Positions 50,608 through 59,949 of a stretch of DNA of 64,000 nt are shown one piece after another. The notes under the pieces are model-generated. The model was not told where the DNA came from. It did not search any database and saw only the letters and a program-made list of their open reading frames with translations. How positions within the stretch are numbered: the stretch's first letter is position 1; each line of letters starts with the position of its first letter. Source of the stretch: Streptomyces koelreuteriae (GTDB taxonomy: Bacteria; Actinomycetota; Actinomycetes; Streptomycetales; Streptomycetaceae); the NCBI RefSeq assembly GCF_018604545.1, contig NZ_CP075896.1:7936001-8000000 (forward strand), read 5' to 3'. The position numbers and the translations under genes are program-made.

Positions 50608-51888
50608 ATGAACGCCGTCCGGATCCCTCCTGTCGGCCCGCTCGTCCTGAATGGCATGCTCGCGTTCATGGGGAGCCTCTTCGCCGAGCTGGCCCGGCAG
50701 GCGTCGACCAACGCCCGTCGTGAGGTCGAGACATACACACGTGAGATCCCGGAGTTCGGGTTCCTGGACAAGGACTCCCGGGCGCGGGCCGAGACGCTGG
50801 AACACGCGATGTGGCTCCGGTGTCGTACCGTTGAACTCGCTCCGGACAACAGCGAGTTGAGCGAAGAGGATCTCGGCTACATCGCCTCGATGGGGGAGCT
50901 GCGGGCAGGTGCCGGCATGTCGCCCGACGCGCGGCAGCGGTTGCTGCGCGTGCACACCGCCCTCATGCTGCGGGAGATCAACGAGGCGACCGAGGCTCAG
51001 CGCGGCGGCGGTGTCGAAGAAATCATGCGCATGATGGCCTGGTTCGCCCCCCAGGGTGAACGAGGTATCGCCTCCTACCGCCAGGGATTCGTGCGCGTAC
51101 TGCGCCGACGAATGCCGTACACCGAGCAGGTCGCCCTGCTGGCCCGGTCATTGCTGAACGGAGATCCGATTTCTGCGGAACTCGCCGCAGCAGTCGAAAT
51201 GGAACTCCCGGACCGCTACGCGGTGACGGTTTTCCGTATTCCGGACCGGCCCGCCATCGATCGTTTCCTGGAAAGCGAGATCCGGGCGCTCGTGAAGAGC
51301 CACCGTGCGCCGATCATGTGGGGACCGGAGGGCGGCGACGGGAGCGGTGAGCTGATCACCCTGCTTCCCCTGTTCTCCGGCCCCGAGGCAGCGCAAAGCG
51401 CACCACCGCACGCTGCTCCCGACCACCTGCCGGACCTCGTACAGGACGTCGCCCAGGCCCTCGGCCGCCCCTGCGCCGTCGGCGCGTCCGTCGCACCGCT
51501 GCCGGAGCTGGCCGACGCTCTGGACCGCGCTCGCCGGGTCAGCCGGGCGGCCCCGCTGCGCCGGTCATCCGTCCGGCTGCGGCCGCACACCTTGGCCGAT
51601 GTCTTCGTCGAACTCGCCGTCGCGGACGTGCCACTCGTCGACGACTGGCTCCGCACCCTGGCCCGCCGCCTGGAGAGTGGCCCCGACCTCCTCACCACCC
51701 TCGACGCGTACTACCGCCACGACATGCACCGCGGTGCCACGGCGACCTCGCTCAACGTCCACACCCGCACCCTGGACTACCGCCTGCGCCGGGTCCGTGA
51801 GCTCACGGGCATCGACCCTGGATCGACACGAGGCGTACGCACCTTCAGTGCCGTGGTCACCCGGCGCCTGTCGGGAGCATGGCGATGA
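50608..51888 (+). CDS. PucR/CdaR-type helix-turn-helix regulator
   Basis: This protein of about 426 aa has an N-terminal helical part (FMGSLFAELARQASTNARREVE) and, at its C-terminus, a PucR-type helix-turn-helix: LDAYYRHDMHRGATATSLNVHTRTLDYRLRRVRELTGIDP. The middle part (DRYAVTVFRIPDRPAIDRFL, LPDLVQDVAQALGRPC) resembles the nucleotidyl-cyclase-like domain of this family. Possible starts are the ATGs at 50608 and 50656; the first was taken. Its likely partner gene is the divergent DUF4394 protein. Confidence 0.75.
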   Translation: MNAVRIPPVGPLVLNGMLAFMGSLFAELARQASTNARREVETYTREIPEFGFLDKDSRARAETLEHAMWLRCRTVELAPDNSELSEEDLGYIASMGELRAGAGMSPDARQRLLRVHTALMLREINEATEAQRGGGVEEIMRMMAWFAPQGERGIASYRQGFVRVLRRRMPYTEQVALLARSLLNGDPISAELAAAVEMELPDRYAVTVFRIPDRPAIDRFLESEIRALVKSHRAPIMWGPEGGDGSGELITLLPLFSGPEAAQSAPPHAAPDHLPDLVQDVAQALGRPCAVGASVAPLPELADALDRARRVSRAAPLRRSSVRLRPHTLADVFVELAVADVPLVDDWLRTLARRLESGPDLLTTLDAYYRHDMHRGATATSLNVHTRTLDYRLRRVRELTGIDPGSTRGVRTFSAVVTRRLSGAWR

Positions 51889-51893
51889 AACGC

Positions 51894-51909
51894 GTCGGGC
51901 GCGCCCGAC
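51894..51909. terminator. Short palindromic hairpin between convergent genes
   Basis: GTCGGG, CGCG and CCCGAC form a complete 16-bp palindrome 5 nt after the stop of the regulator and 23 nt before the stop of the phosphatase gene. It can terminate both transcripts. Confidence 0.5.
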
Positions 51910-51932
51910 CGGTGACAGCGCGACGATCCGCG

Positions 51933-54635
51933 TCACGGGCCTGCCGGGGCAGGCCGCTGTACGGCCTCGGGCAGGGCCTGCTCGGCCCAGATCACCTTTC
52001 CCTGCGGGGTGTACCGGGTGCCCCAGCGCTCGGCCATCTGCGACACCAGGAACAGGCCCCGGCCGCCCTCGTCTGTCGACGCGGCGTACCTCAGATGCGG
52101 TGAGGTGCTGCTGCCGTCGGCCACTTCGCAGATCAGCGTACGGTCGCGGATCAGCCGCACATGGATCGGTCCGGAGCCGTAGCGAATGGCGTTGGTGATG
52201 AGCTCGCTCAGGATGAGCTCCATGGTGAAGGCGAGCTCCGAGAGGTCCCACGCTTCGAGCCGTTGGGACACGGCGTCGCGCATACCCGCGACGGCGGCGG
52301 GATCCGGTGGTACGTCCCAGTCGGCGATCCGGTCGGGCGGCAGTTGCCGCGTGCGGGCGACGAGCAGGGCGACGTCGTCCTTGGGGCGCCCGGGCAGCAC
52401 CCTGTCCAGCACGTCCTGGCAGGTCTCCTCGGGCGGCCGGCCGGGGTGGCCGGTGAGCGCATCGCGCAGCAGCCCCAGCCCCACGTCCAGGTCGCGCCTG
52501 CGATCCTCGATGAGGCCGTCGGTGTACAGGACGAGCTGGGTCCCCTCGGCGAGGCACAGCTCCGCGGTCTGGAACGGCATGCCGCCGAGGCCCAGGGGCG
52601 GACCCGCGGGCACGTCCGGGAACGTGACGGTCCCATCGGGCCGGACCAGCGCGGGCGCCAGATGCCCCGCCCGCGCCATGACGTAGCGGCGCGTCACGGG
52701 GTCGTAGATCCCGTACAGGCAGGTGGCGCCCACCACGCCCGCCGCGCTCTGCGCCGTCTCGTTCTGGTCGATGCTTCCGACCAGGTCGTCCAGATGGCTC
52801 AGCAGCTCGTCGGGTGGCAGATCGAGGGCGGAGAAGTTGTGCACCGCGGTGCGCAGCCGTCCCATCGTGGCGGCGGCGTGGAGGCCGTGGCCGACCACAT
52901 CGCCGACGGCCAGTGCCACCCGGCTGCCCGGCATGGGAATCACGTCGAACCAGTCTCCGCCCACGCCCGACTGGGCGGGGAGGTAGCGGTAGGCGATGTC
53001 GAGGGCGTTCTGCTCGGGCATGGCCTGCGGCAGCAGGCTGCGCTGGAGGGTGACCGCCAGGGCGTGCTCGCGGGTGTAGCGGCGGGCGTTGTCGATGCTG
53101 ATCGCGGCACGGGCCACCAGCTCCTCCGCCAGCGACACGTCCTCTTCGTTGAAGCGCTCATGCTGTCGCGTGCGCCAGAAGGTGGCCATGCCCAGCACGA
53201 CGCCGCGGGCCTGGATGGGGGCGGTGATCAGGGAGTGGATGCCGCAGTCGATGATCGCCTTGGCCCGCTCCGGGTCCTGCACACGCCAGTCCGTGGCGGT
53301 CGGCAGATCGCTCACCAGCTGGGAGCGGCCGCTGCCGTAGCCGCGCGCCTGCGGTGTGTAGGGGAGATAGTCGAAAAGCCGGCCCTGTTCGGTGAGCGGA
53401 TGGTTGTCCACGATGCCGGACACGGCCGCGCGTCGCATGTCCGTCCCCGTGGGGGCCGGCTCCTCGCCGTGCAGGACCGCGTCGGCCAGGTCCACGGTCA
53501 CGAAGTCCGCGAAGCGGGGAATGGGGACCCGCGCCAGCTCGTCGGCGGTGCGCAGCACGTCCAGGGTGGTACCGATGTGGAGTCCGGCGTCGTACAGCAG
53601 CCTGAGCCGCTCCCGCGCCACCTCCGCCCTGCCCGTCACCGCCTGCAGCTCGGTGGAGTCGCGCAGTGTCACCACCGTTTCCCTGGGGCCGCCCTCGCGC
53701 CCGGTGGGCCGCTGGTTGACCGCGATCAGCCGCTCTCCCGCGAGGTGCACCTCGTCGGTGGCCTCGCGCCCGGAGGTGAGCAGCGCCTTCGTCTCGGGAT
53801 CGAGTCCCGGCAGTTCCGAGACGAGCCGCCCCTCGATCTCCGAGGGCAGCTCCAGCAGTCGTCTGGCCTCGTCGTTGACCAGCATCAGCCGCCCGTCGGC
53901 GGCCACGATCAGCACCCCTTCCCGCACGGAGTGGAGCACGGTGTCGTGGTGCTCGTACATCAGGGCCATCTCGTCCGGGGCCAGGCTGTGCGTCTGCCGT
54001 CGCAGCCGCCTGCCCAGCAGTGCCGTCGCGCCGATGGACAACAGGAGCGCTCCGGCCCCCGCGCCCAGGATGATCGGTAGTTGCCGGGTCAACTGACTCT
54101 GGACGTTCTCGACCTTCATCCCGGCCGAGACGATCCCCACGACCTCCCTGTCGGCGTTCTTGATCGGTACCGTGGCCTGCACCTCGCGACCGAGCGGGCC
54201 GTCGACGCTCTCCACGTAGAGCTTCCCCTCCAGCGAGGGTCCGATCTCGCCCACGAACCGCTTTCCGATGCGGTCGGGCAAGGGGTGCGTGTACCGGATG
54301 CCCTCGGTGTCCATGACCACGATGAAGTCGACGTCGGCGGCCCGGCGTGCCGCTTCGGTGAGCGGCTGGAGGATCTTGCTGGGGTCCGGGGTCCGCAGTG
54401 CCGCCAGGACACCCGGCGAGTGCGCGAAGGTCTGTGCCACGGCCGTGGAGCGGCGTCTTGCCTCGGCACTGGTGTCCCGCTCCGACTGCAGAATGAGAGC
54501 GAACACACCGCAGGCCACGAGCAGCACCACCAGAGCCACCTGGAAGATCAACACCTGCCCGGCCACGCTCCGCGCGTTCTTGCTGATCAGGCGCTTGACC
54601 GACAGGCGTTGAAAACGGGCGAAAAGACTCGCCAT
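51933..54635 (-). CDS. SpoIIE-type sensor phosphatase (Cache-PAS-GAF-PP2C-HATPase), paralogue A
   Basis: This 900-aa membrane protein has an N-terminal helix near residues 26-48, an extracytoplasmic sensor with VMDTEGIRYTHPLPDRIGK, a second helix near 186-208, a PAS domain (GVLIVAADGRLMLVNDEARRLLEL), a GAF domain, a PP2C/SpoIIE phosphatase with GVGGDWFDVIPMPG and the metal loop VVGHGLHAAATMG, and a C-terminal HATPase with LILSELITNAIRYGSGPI and GRGLFLVSQMAERWG. Such proteins dephosphorylate anti-anti-sigma factors and may carry the opposing kinase in one chain. It shares domain order and long near-identical stretches with the 60.7 kb protein. Confidence 0.88.
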   Translation of the reverse strand: MASLFARFQRLSVKRLISKNARSVAGQVLIFQVALVVLLVACGVFALILQSERDTSAEARRRSTAVAQTFAHSPGVLAALRTPDPSKILQPLTEAARRAADVDFIVVMDTEGIRYTHPLPDRIGKRFVGEIGPSLEGKLYVESVDGPLGREVQATVPIKNADREVVGIVSAGMKVENVQSQLTRQLPIILGAGAGALLLSIGATALLGRRLRRQTHSLAPDEMALMYEHHDTVLHSVREGVLIVAADGRLMLVNDEARRLLELPSEIEGRLVSELPGLDPETKALLTSGREATDEVHLAGERLIAVNQRPTGREGGPRETVVTLRDSTELQAVTGRAEVARERLRLLYDAGLHIGTTLDVLRTADELARVPIPRFADFVTVDLADAVLHGEEPAPTGTDMRRAAVSGIVDNHPLTEQGRLFDYLPYTPQARGYGSGRSQLVSDLPTATDWRVQDPERAKAIIDCGIHSLITAPIQARGVVLGMATFWRTRQHERFNEEDVSLAEELVARAAISIDNARRYTREHALAVTLQRSLLPQAMPEQNALDIAYRYLPAQSGVGGDWFDVIPMPGSRVALAVGDVVGHGLHAAATMGRLRTAVHNFSALDLPPDELLSHLDDLVGSIDQNETAQSAAGVVGATCLYGIYDPVTRRYVMARAGHLAPALVRPDGTVTFPDVPAGPPLGLGGMPFQTAELCLAEGTQLVLYTDGLIEDRRRDLDVGLGLLRDALTGHPGRPPEETCQDVLDRVLPGRPKDDVALLVARTRQLPPDRIADWDVPPDPAAVAGMRDAVSQRLEAWDLSELAFTMELILSELITNAIRYGSGPIHVRLIRDRTLICEVADGSSTSPHLRYAASTDEGGRGLFLVSQMAERWGTRYTPQGKVIWAEQALPEAVQRPAPAGP

Positions 54636-54741
54636 GCGACCTTTTTAGCACCGGTGATCCCAAGTGGCCAGGGCACGCCTCATCCTTGCCCGGCCGACCT
54701 CGAACGCGCGTTCGGATCACTTCACGTCCGATTAGGTCGAT

Positions 54742-55872
54742 ATGATGCTTTTTGTGATCACGCCTGAACGGCTGTGGCGCCGTCGCCCCGCCTCCGGCGG
54801 CCGATGGGAAGCTGCCAGGCTGTCGCCCCTGGTCCTGACCGTTCTCATCGCCGCACTGGCGTTCTCCACACCCCGGGAGATCGCCTTCAGTCGCCTTCTG
54901 CCCGCCGCGCCCGCTCTCGCGGCAGCGATGTGGCCCGTGCTCCCCACAATGGCGCTGGGGGCGTTCTGCCTCCTGCTCATGGTCGTCCTCAGCTTCTTCC
55001 ACACCGATCTGGGGACGCCGTACACATTGGCCGCGATCATCGCGGTCACCTTGGCGGCCGCGTACGGCAGTCATGTCCGACTTCAGCGGGAGGAGATGCT
55101 CTTCCAGGTCCGTCTCGTCGCCGACGCGGCCCAGAAGGTGCTGCTACGCCCCCTGCCGGGCCGCATCGAGGGCGTCGAGATCGAGTCGCTCTATCTGGCA
55201 GCCCAGGAGCAGGCCCGGATCGGCGGCGACTTCTACGAGGCGATCGGTACACCGCACGGGGTCCGGCTGCTCATCGGCGATGTACGGGGCAAGGGACTGT
55301 CCGCGGTGGGGGCGGCCTCGGCGGTGATCAGCTGTTTCAGGGAGGCCGCCTACGACGAGCCCGACCTGCGGGGCATCGTCCGCCGCCTGGAGGCCACCGT
55401 CACGCGCCACAGCGCCGCGTTTCCCGTCCAGGACCAGCCCGAGCACTTCGCCACCGCTCTCCTCGCCGAGATCCCGCAGGATGGCGACGGGCTACGACTT
55501 CTCAACTGCGGACATCCCCCGCCGCTGATCGCTCATTGCGGGAAGGTCCGGGTCCTGGTGCCCACCTTCCCCTCGCCGCCCCTCAACCTCGCGGCACTCA
55601 TCGGTGACCGCTACTGGGTCGACACCGTCGACTTCGCCCCGGGCGAGCAGTTGCTCTTCTACACGGACGGCGTATCCGAGGCCCGGGACCACACCGGCCG
55701 GTTCTTCCCGTTGCCGGACTGGATGCGCCGGCCGGATACGGAGCACCCTCGCGAGCTGCTCGACCACCTGCACCAGGATCTGCTCCGGCACAGCGGCGGA
55801 AGGCTCGGTGACGACATCGCGGCCCTCGCGCTGAGGCGCACCACCGCGCAGGGCCGGGGAGGCGTCGCGTAA
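54742..55872 (+). CDS. Membrane-bound PP2C/SpoIIE-family phosphatase
   Basis: This 376-aa protein has three to four N-terminal transmembrane helices (residues about 25-110) and then a soluble SpoIIE phosphatase domain with RIGGDFYEAIGTPHG, LIGDVRGKGLSAVGAASAV, LLNCGHPPPLI and FYTDGVSEARD, the aspartates of which bind metals. The sensor is membrane-embedded instead of a Cache domain. TTAGGT (54732-54737) lies 7 nt before the second ATG (54745), which may be the true start of a leaderless mRNA. It is divergent from paralogue A. Confidence 0.85.
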   Translation: MMLFVITPERLWRRRPASGGRWEAARLSPLVLTVLIAALAFSTPREIAFSRLLPAAPALAAAMWPVLPTMALGAFCLLLMVVLSFFHTDLGTPYTLAAIIAVTLAAAYGSHVRLQREEMLFQVRLVADAAQKVLLRPLPGRIEGVEIESLYLAAQEQARIGGDFYEAIGTPHGVRLLIGDVRGKGLSAVGAASAVISCFREAAYDEPDLRGIVRRLEATVTRHSAAFPVQDQPEHFATALLAEIPQDGDGLRLLNCGHPPPLIAHCGKVRVLVPTFPSPPLNLAALIGDRYWVDTVDFAPGEQLLFYTDGVSEARDHTGRFFPLPDWMRRPDTEHPRELLDHLHQDLLRHSGGRLGDDIAALALRRTTAQGRGGVA

Positions 55873-55882
55873 TACTCTTCCG

Positions 55883-56371
55883 ATGAGGTCACGCACTTCC
55901 CCGGTCAGCCGGCCGATCACGATACGCAGGGCCGTCGAGCGGGATGCCAAGCGGCTCACGCGCATCGTGCGTGGCTCGGGCGCCTACGAGGGGATGTACG
56001 CGTCCGCGGTCGCGGGCTACCGGGTCGGTCCTGACTACATCGAGGCCCACCGCGTCTTCGTGGCCGTGGGCGCCGACGAGCAGGACGGCCGGGTCCTCGG
56101 GTTCTACTCGCTCGTCCTCGCGCCACCGGAGCTCGATCTGATGTTCGTCGCCGACGAGGCGCAAGGACGAGGCATCGGACGACGCCTCGTCGCGCACATG
56201 CGGTCCGAGGCGCGTGCCGCCGGGATCGACCGTGTCAAGGTCGTGTCGCATCTTCCCGCCGCGGGCTTCTACCACCGCGCCGGAGCGGTGCGGACGGGGA
56301 CCGCGTTCGCGAACCCGCCCGCCGTGCCCTGGGACCGTCCCGAATTCGAGTTCCGCATTCCTTCGGAATGA
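55883..56371 (+). CDS. GNAT-family N-acetyltransferase
   Basis: This 162-aa acetyltransferase has IRRAVERDAKRLTRIVRG at the N-terminus and the acetyl-CoA loop DEAQGRGIGRRLVAHM (motif A), then AAGFYHRAGAVRTG (motif B). AATACT, 6 nt before the ATG, overlaps the stop of the upstream phosphatase, so it may have an own leaderless promoter as well as being in the same run. The substrate is unknown. Confidence 0.82.
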   Translation: MRSRTSPVSRPITIRRAVERDAKRLTRIVRGSGAYEGMYASAVAGYRVGPDYIEAHRVFVAVGADEQDGRVLGFYSLVLAPPELDLMFVADEAQGRGIGRRLVAHMRSEARAAGIDRVKVVSHLPAAGFYHRAGAVRTGTAFANPPAVPWDRPEFEFRIPSE

Positions 56372-56385
56372 GGCGGTGCCGGGAA

Positions 56386-57504
56386 TCAGGCCGCGATGAG
56401 CTCCTGCTCGCGGTCCGGCGTCTTGAGCTTGGGCTTCTTGTTCGGCAGTGAGAGCCGGAAGACCTTGCGCCACGCGGAGAACACCTGCTTGGGCAGCGGC
56501 CCGGTGACGTACTCCAGCTCGTACTTCTCGAACAGCGCGCGCACCTTCACCGCGACCTCGGCGTACCGGTTGCTCGGCAGGTCCGGGAAGAGGTGGTGCT
56601 CGATCTGGTGCGAGAGGTTGCCGGTCATGAAGTGCATGGCCTTGCTGCCGCTGATGTTGGCCGAGCCCATCATCTGGCGCAGGTACCACTGGCCGCGCGT
56701 CTCGCCCTTGATCGACCGGCGCTCGAAGACCTGCACGCCTTCGGGGAAGTGCCCGCACATGATCACCGAGTGGGTCCAGAGGTTGCGGACCAGGTTGGCG
56801 GTGAACGTGGCGGCGAGCGTGGTGAGGAACGACGGGCCCGACAGCAGCGGGTGGATCACGTAGTCCTTGAGCACCTGCTTGCGGATCTTGCGGCCCACGT
56901 CCTTGGCACGCGCGCGGAACTCCGGGTTCTTGCGGCGGCGCTTGTGCAGGTTCTTGCCGAGTTCCAGGTCGTACGCCGCGATGCCGTACTCGAAGAAGCA
57001 GGCGTTGATGAAGTTCCACAGCGGCTGGCCGAGGTGGAACGGGTGCCACTTCTGGTCCTCGTCGACGCGCATGATGCCGTAGCCGAGGTCGTTGTCCTTG
57101 CCGATCACGTTGGTGTACGTGTGGTGCAGCTCGTTGTGCGAGTGCTTCCACTGGTCGGCCGGCGAGACGTGATCCCAGTCCCAGGTGGTGGAGTGGATCT
57201 TCGGGTCCCGCATCCAGTCCCACTGGCCGTGCAGGATGTTGTGGCCGATCTCCATGTTGTCCATGATCTTCGCCACGGACAGCCCGGCGGTGCCGATCAG
57301 CCACGCGGGCGGGAAGAACGAGAACAGCAGGACACCCCTGCTGGCCAGCTCGAGCTTGCGCTGCGCCGAGATCACCTTGCGGATGTAGGCGGCGTCTTTC
57401 TCGCCGCGGTCGGCGATCACTTCGTCGCGGATCGCGTCCAGCTCGCGGCCGAGCTCCTCGATCTGCTCGGCGGTCAGGTGGGCGGTGGGGTCGATGGCGG
57501 TCAA
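56386..57504 (-). CDS. Fatty-acid/acyl-CoA desaturase
   Basis: This 372-aa membrane desaturase has the histidine boxes HNILHG, HSHNELHH and HQIEHHLFP, which ligate the di-iron centre, and TM segments between (LLFSFFPPAWLIGTAG, then further helices). It introduces a double bond into acyl chains using electrons from the reductase encoded upstream. The start appears to be TTG at 57504, with AGGA at suitable spacing, because the family begins TAIDPTAHLTAEQIEELG and no ATG or GTG fits. It lies 8 nt downstream of the reductase stop: one operon. Confidence 0.9.
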   Translation of the reverse strand: MTAIDPTAHLTAEQIEELGRELDAIRDEVIADRGEKDAAYIRKVISAQRKLELASRGVLLFSFFPPAWLIGTAGLSVAKIMDNMEIGHNILHGQWDWMRDPKIHSTTWDWDHVSPADQWKHSHNELHHTYTNVIGKDNDLGYGIMRVDEDQKWHPFHLGQPLWNFINACFFEYGIAAYDLELGKNLHKRRRKNPEFRARAKDVGRKIRKQVLKDYVIHPLLSGPSFLTTLAATFTANLVRNLWTHSVIMCGHFPEGVQVFERRSIKGETRGQWYLRQMMGSANISGSKAMHFMTGNLSHQIEHHLFPDLPSNRYAEVAVKVRALFEKYELEYVTGPLPKQVFSAWRKVFRLSLPNKKPKLKTPDREQELIAA

Positions 57505-57511
57505 GCTGTTC

Positions 57512-58567
57512 CTACCGTTCGATGTCGCAGGGGCCCGCGGCGGCGGACACGCAGGTCTGGATGAGGACGCCCGGTTCGGCCTCGGTGATCTCGCCGGTGC
57601 GCAGGTCGCGGACGGCGCCCGTCTTGAGCGGCGTGACGCAGCCGAAGCAGATGCCCATGCGGCACCCGGAGGGCATGAGCACACCGGCCTCCTCGCCGAC
57701 GTCCAGCAATGGCGTGGCGCCGTCCGCGTCGACGGTCTTGCCGGTGGTGCTGAACGTGACCTCGCCGCCGTCGCCCGCTACGACGATGCTGGGGCGGAAG
57801 CGTTCGGTGTGCAGGCGCTCCGATACGCCGCGCTCGCTCCAGTGCTCTTCGGCGGCGTCGAGCAGGCCCGTGGGCCCGCAGGCCCAGGTCTCGCGCTCGG
57901 CCCAGTCGGGCACGAGTTCGTCGAGACGGGCGACGTCGAGCTTGCCGTCCGTGTCGGTGTGCACCTCGGTGAGCCGCAGCTTCTTGTCCGCGACCAGGTC
58001 GTGCAGTTCACTACGGAAGATCACGTCCTGCGGCCGCGGCGCGCAGTGGACCATGACGACGTCCTCGAACTCGGTGTCGCGCAGCATGCCCATCACGGGC
58101 GTGATGCCGCTGCCGGCCGTCAGGTAGAGCACCTTGGCGGGCCTGGCACGCGGCAGCACGAAGTCACCGGTCGGCTGGTCGAGCTGGATCAGCGTGCCCG
58201 GTTTGGCCCTGCGGACCAGGTGGTTGCTGACCTTGCCGTCCGGGATCGCCTTCACGGTGATCGTGACGCGGCCGTCCTGGCGGTCTGTCGGCGAGGTGAG
58301 GGAGTAGGCACGCCACAGGCGCACCCCGTCGACGTCGATCCCGATCCGCACGTACTGACCGGCCGTGTGGCCGCGCCAGCCCCGTCCCGGCCTGATCACG
58401 ATGGTCGCGGCGTCACCCGTCTCGGGGTGCACGGCCTCGATGCGCCCCCGCAGGTCAGCGCCCGCGCGCAGCGGGCTGACCAGGTCGAGGTAGTCCGACG
58501 GCAGCAGCGGCGTCGTGACCATCTCCAGTAGTTTCCACGCCCTGCTGCGGAGGGCTGTACTCGTCAT
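57512..58567 (-). CDS. Flavodoxin/ferredoxin reductase with C-terminal 2Fe-2S domain
   Basis: This 351-aa protein has an FAD-binding barrel (RLWRAYSLTSP), an NAD(P)-binding lobe (YLTAGSGITPVMGML) and a plant-type 2Fe-2S ferredoxin domain with the Cys pattern SGCRMGICFGCVTPL. It would pass NAD(P)H electrons to the desaturase it precedes. No clear Shine-Dalgarno site precedes the ATG at 58567. The divergent PucR-type regulator (86-nt gap) probably controls both. Confidence 0.88.
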   Translation of the reverse strand: MTSTALRSRAWKLLEMVTTPLLPSDYLDLVSPLRAGADLRGRIEAVHPETGDAATIVIRPGRGWRGHTAGQYVRIGIDVDGVRLWRAYSLTSPTDRQDGRVTITVKAIPDGKVSNHLVRRAKPGTLIQLDQPTGDFVLPRARPAKVLYLTAGSGITPVMGMLRDTEFEDVVMVHCAPRPQDVIFRSELHDLVADKKLRLTEVHTDTDGKLDVARLDELVPDWAERETWACGPTGLLDAAEEHWSERGVSERLHTERFRPSIVVAGDGGEVTFSTTGKTVDADGATPLLDVGEEAGVLMPSGCRMGICFGCVTPLKTGAVRDLRTGEITEAEPGVLIQTCVSAAAGPCDIER

Positions 58568-58598
58568 GACTTCAGCTTGCTGTGCCTCAGGGCGTAAA

Positions 58599-58614
58599 GT
58601 CCTGACCGCAGGAC
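58599..58614. promoter_or_regulatory. Inverted repeat in the desaturase/regulator gap
   Basis: GTCCTG, ACCG and CAGGAC form a perfect 6-bp inverted repeat, in the 86-nt gap between the reductase and regulator starts. It may be a second binding site of the divergent regulator. Confidence 0.45.
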
Positions 58615-58633
58615 GTGAATCTGGTCGGCTGAA

Positions 58634-58650
58634 TTGTTCGCAGGGAACAA
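58634..58650. promoter_or_regulatory. Palindromic operator TTGTTC-N5-GAACAA
   Basis: TTGTTC (58634-58639) and GAACAA (58645-58650) form a perfect palindrome ending 3 nt before the GTG start of the regulator at 58654. Its position suggests autorepression of that regulator and control of the divergent desaturase operon. Confidence 0.55.
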
Positions 58651-58653
58651 AAA

Positions 58654-59793
58654 GTGAGCCATGTAACCCGGAGGGCCAGCGAACTGGCCCTGGATGAGAC
58701 GACGGTCACCGTACTTCGGGCCGCGCTGAAGAGCACCGCCGACGAGGTCGTCCAGGCGATCATCGACGAGGTCCCTTCCTACGCCAACGCCCTTTCGGGC
58801 CACATGGGCGCCACCATCCGCCGCGCCGTGCGCACCGCTCTGGGGCACTACCTGGACCTCGCGAGCGGGAACGCCACGGGCGGCGACGGCGGCGACGCGG
58901 CCTACGAGCTGGGCCGCGGCGAGGTGCGCGACGGCCGTTCGATGGACGCCCTGCTCAGCGCCTACCGCGTCGGCGCCCGTGTGGCCTGGCGGTGCCTGGC
59001 GGCGGGCGCCGTACCGGCGGGACTGCCCGCCGCCGAGGTCGCCAAGTTCGCCGAACTGACCTTCGCCTACATCGACGAGCTCTCCGCCGCGAGCGCCGCG
59101 GGCCACGCCGACGAGCTGGCCGCCCGGGGCCGGGCCCACGAACGCCACCTGGAGCACCTGGCCCGCGACCTCCTCGCCGGCGCGAGCCCGGACGTGCTGC
59201 TGGCCTCCGCTCAACGGGCCGGGTGGCAGCCTCCGGTTTCACTGACCGCGGTCCTGCTGCCAGCCGCCCAGGCCCGGCCTGCCTACCGTGTGCTCGACCC
59301 GAGCACCCTCGTCCTCGACGATCTGCCGGACGCCACGGGTGTGCTGCTCGTCCCCGATGCCGACCGATCACATCTCCTGCGGCAGCTGACCGACCGCACC
59401 GCCGTGGCCGGCCCGGCCCGGCCGTGGACTCGCGCGACCGCCTCGTACGCACGAGCCATACGCGCGCGCTTGCTCTCCTTCGATATTCGCGACACCGAGG
59501 ACCACCTGCCCGAGCTGGTGCTGAGCGCCGACGCGGACGCGTTCGCGGATCTGCGTGCCCGAGCCCTCGCACCGTTGCGGACCTTGCCTGACGCGACCGC
59601 ACGGCGGCTGGAGGAGACGTTGCGGGAGTGGCTGCTGCACCAGGGCAGACGGGACGAGGTGGCGGCGGCGTTGTTCGTCCATCCCCAAACCGTCCGGTAC
59701 CGGATGTCGCAGCTGCGGGAGCTGTTCCCGGATCTCGCATCACCACAGCGGGTCCTTGAACTGACCCTGGCGGTCGGTCTTCGGGGCGGCTGA
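58654..59793 (+). CDS. PucR-type helix-turn-helix regulator of the desaturase operon
   Basis: This 379-aa protein has an N-terminal helical domain (TRRASELALDETTVTVLRAAL, RSMDALLSAYRVGARVAWR), a central part and the PucR C-terminal helix-turn-helix (LFVHPQTVRYRMSQLRELFP). It starts with GTG, just after a TTGTTC-N5-GAACAA palindrome. Divergent from the reductase/desaturase operon, it is the obvious regulator of unsaturated fatty-acid formation. Its inducer may be an acyl chain, by inference. Confidence 0.83.
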   Translation: MSHVTRRASELALDETTVTVLRAALKSTADEVVQAIIDEVPSYANALSGHMGATIRRAVRTALGHYLDLASGNATGGDGGDAAYELGRGEVRDGRSMDALLSAYRVGARVAWRCLAAGAVPAGLPAAEVAKFAELTFAYIDELSAASAAGHADELAARGRAHERHLEHLARDLLAGASPDVLLASAQRAGWQPPVSLTAVLLPAAQARPAYRVLDPSTLVLDDLPDATGVLLVPDADRSHLLRQLTDRTAVAGPARPWTRATASYARAIRARLLSFDIRDTEDHLPELVLSADADAFADLRARALAPLRTLPDATARRLEETLREWLLHQGRRDEVAAALFVHPQTVRYRMSQLRELFPDLASPQRVLELTLAVGLRGG

Positions 59794-59863
59794 CGCGTAC
59801 GCCGACCGTCCATGACCGCGTCCGCGAGCGGTCCGGGCCCGTCGGGGGCGATCGCCGGGAGGT

Positions 59864-59876
59864 GACTACGATAGTC
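59864..59876 (+). promoter_or_regulatory. GACTA-CGA-TAGTC repeat containing a -10 element
   Basis: The perfect short inverted repeat GACTACGATAGTC contains TACGAT (59867-59872), a plausible -10 for the acetyltransferase gene at 59950. A repressor bound here would cover the -10. Confidence 0.4.
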
Positions 59877-59949
59877 CGCCGGCACCCGATGACACCGTGT
59901 CGGTCAGGGGCGACCGACGTCGGCAGAGGTTTCAGGAGCGCACAGCAGG

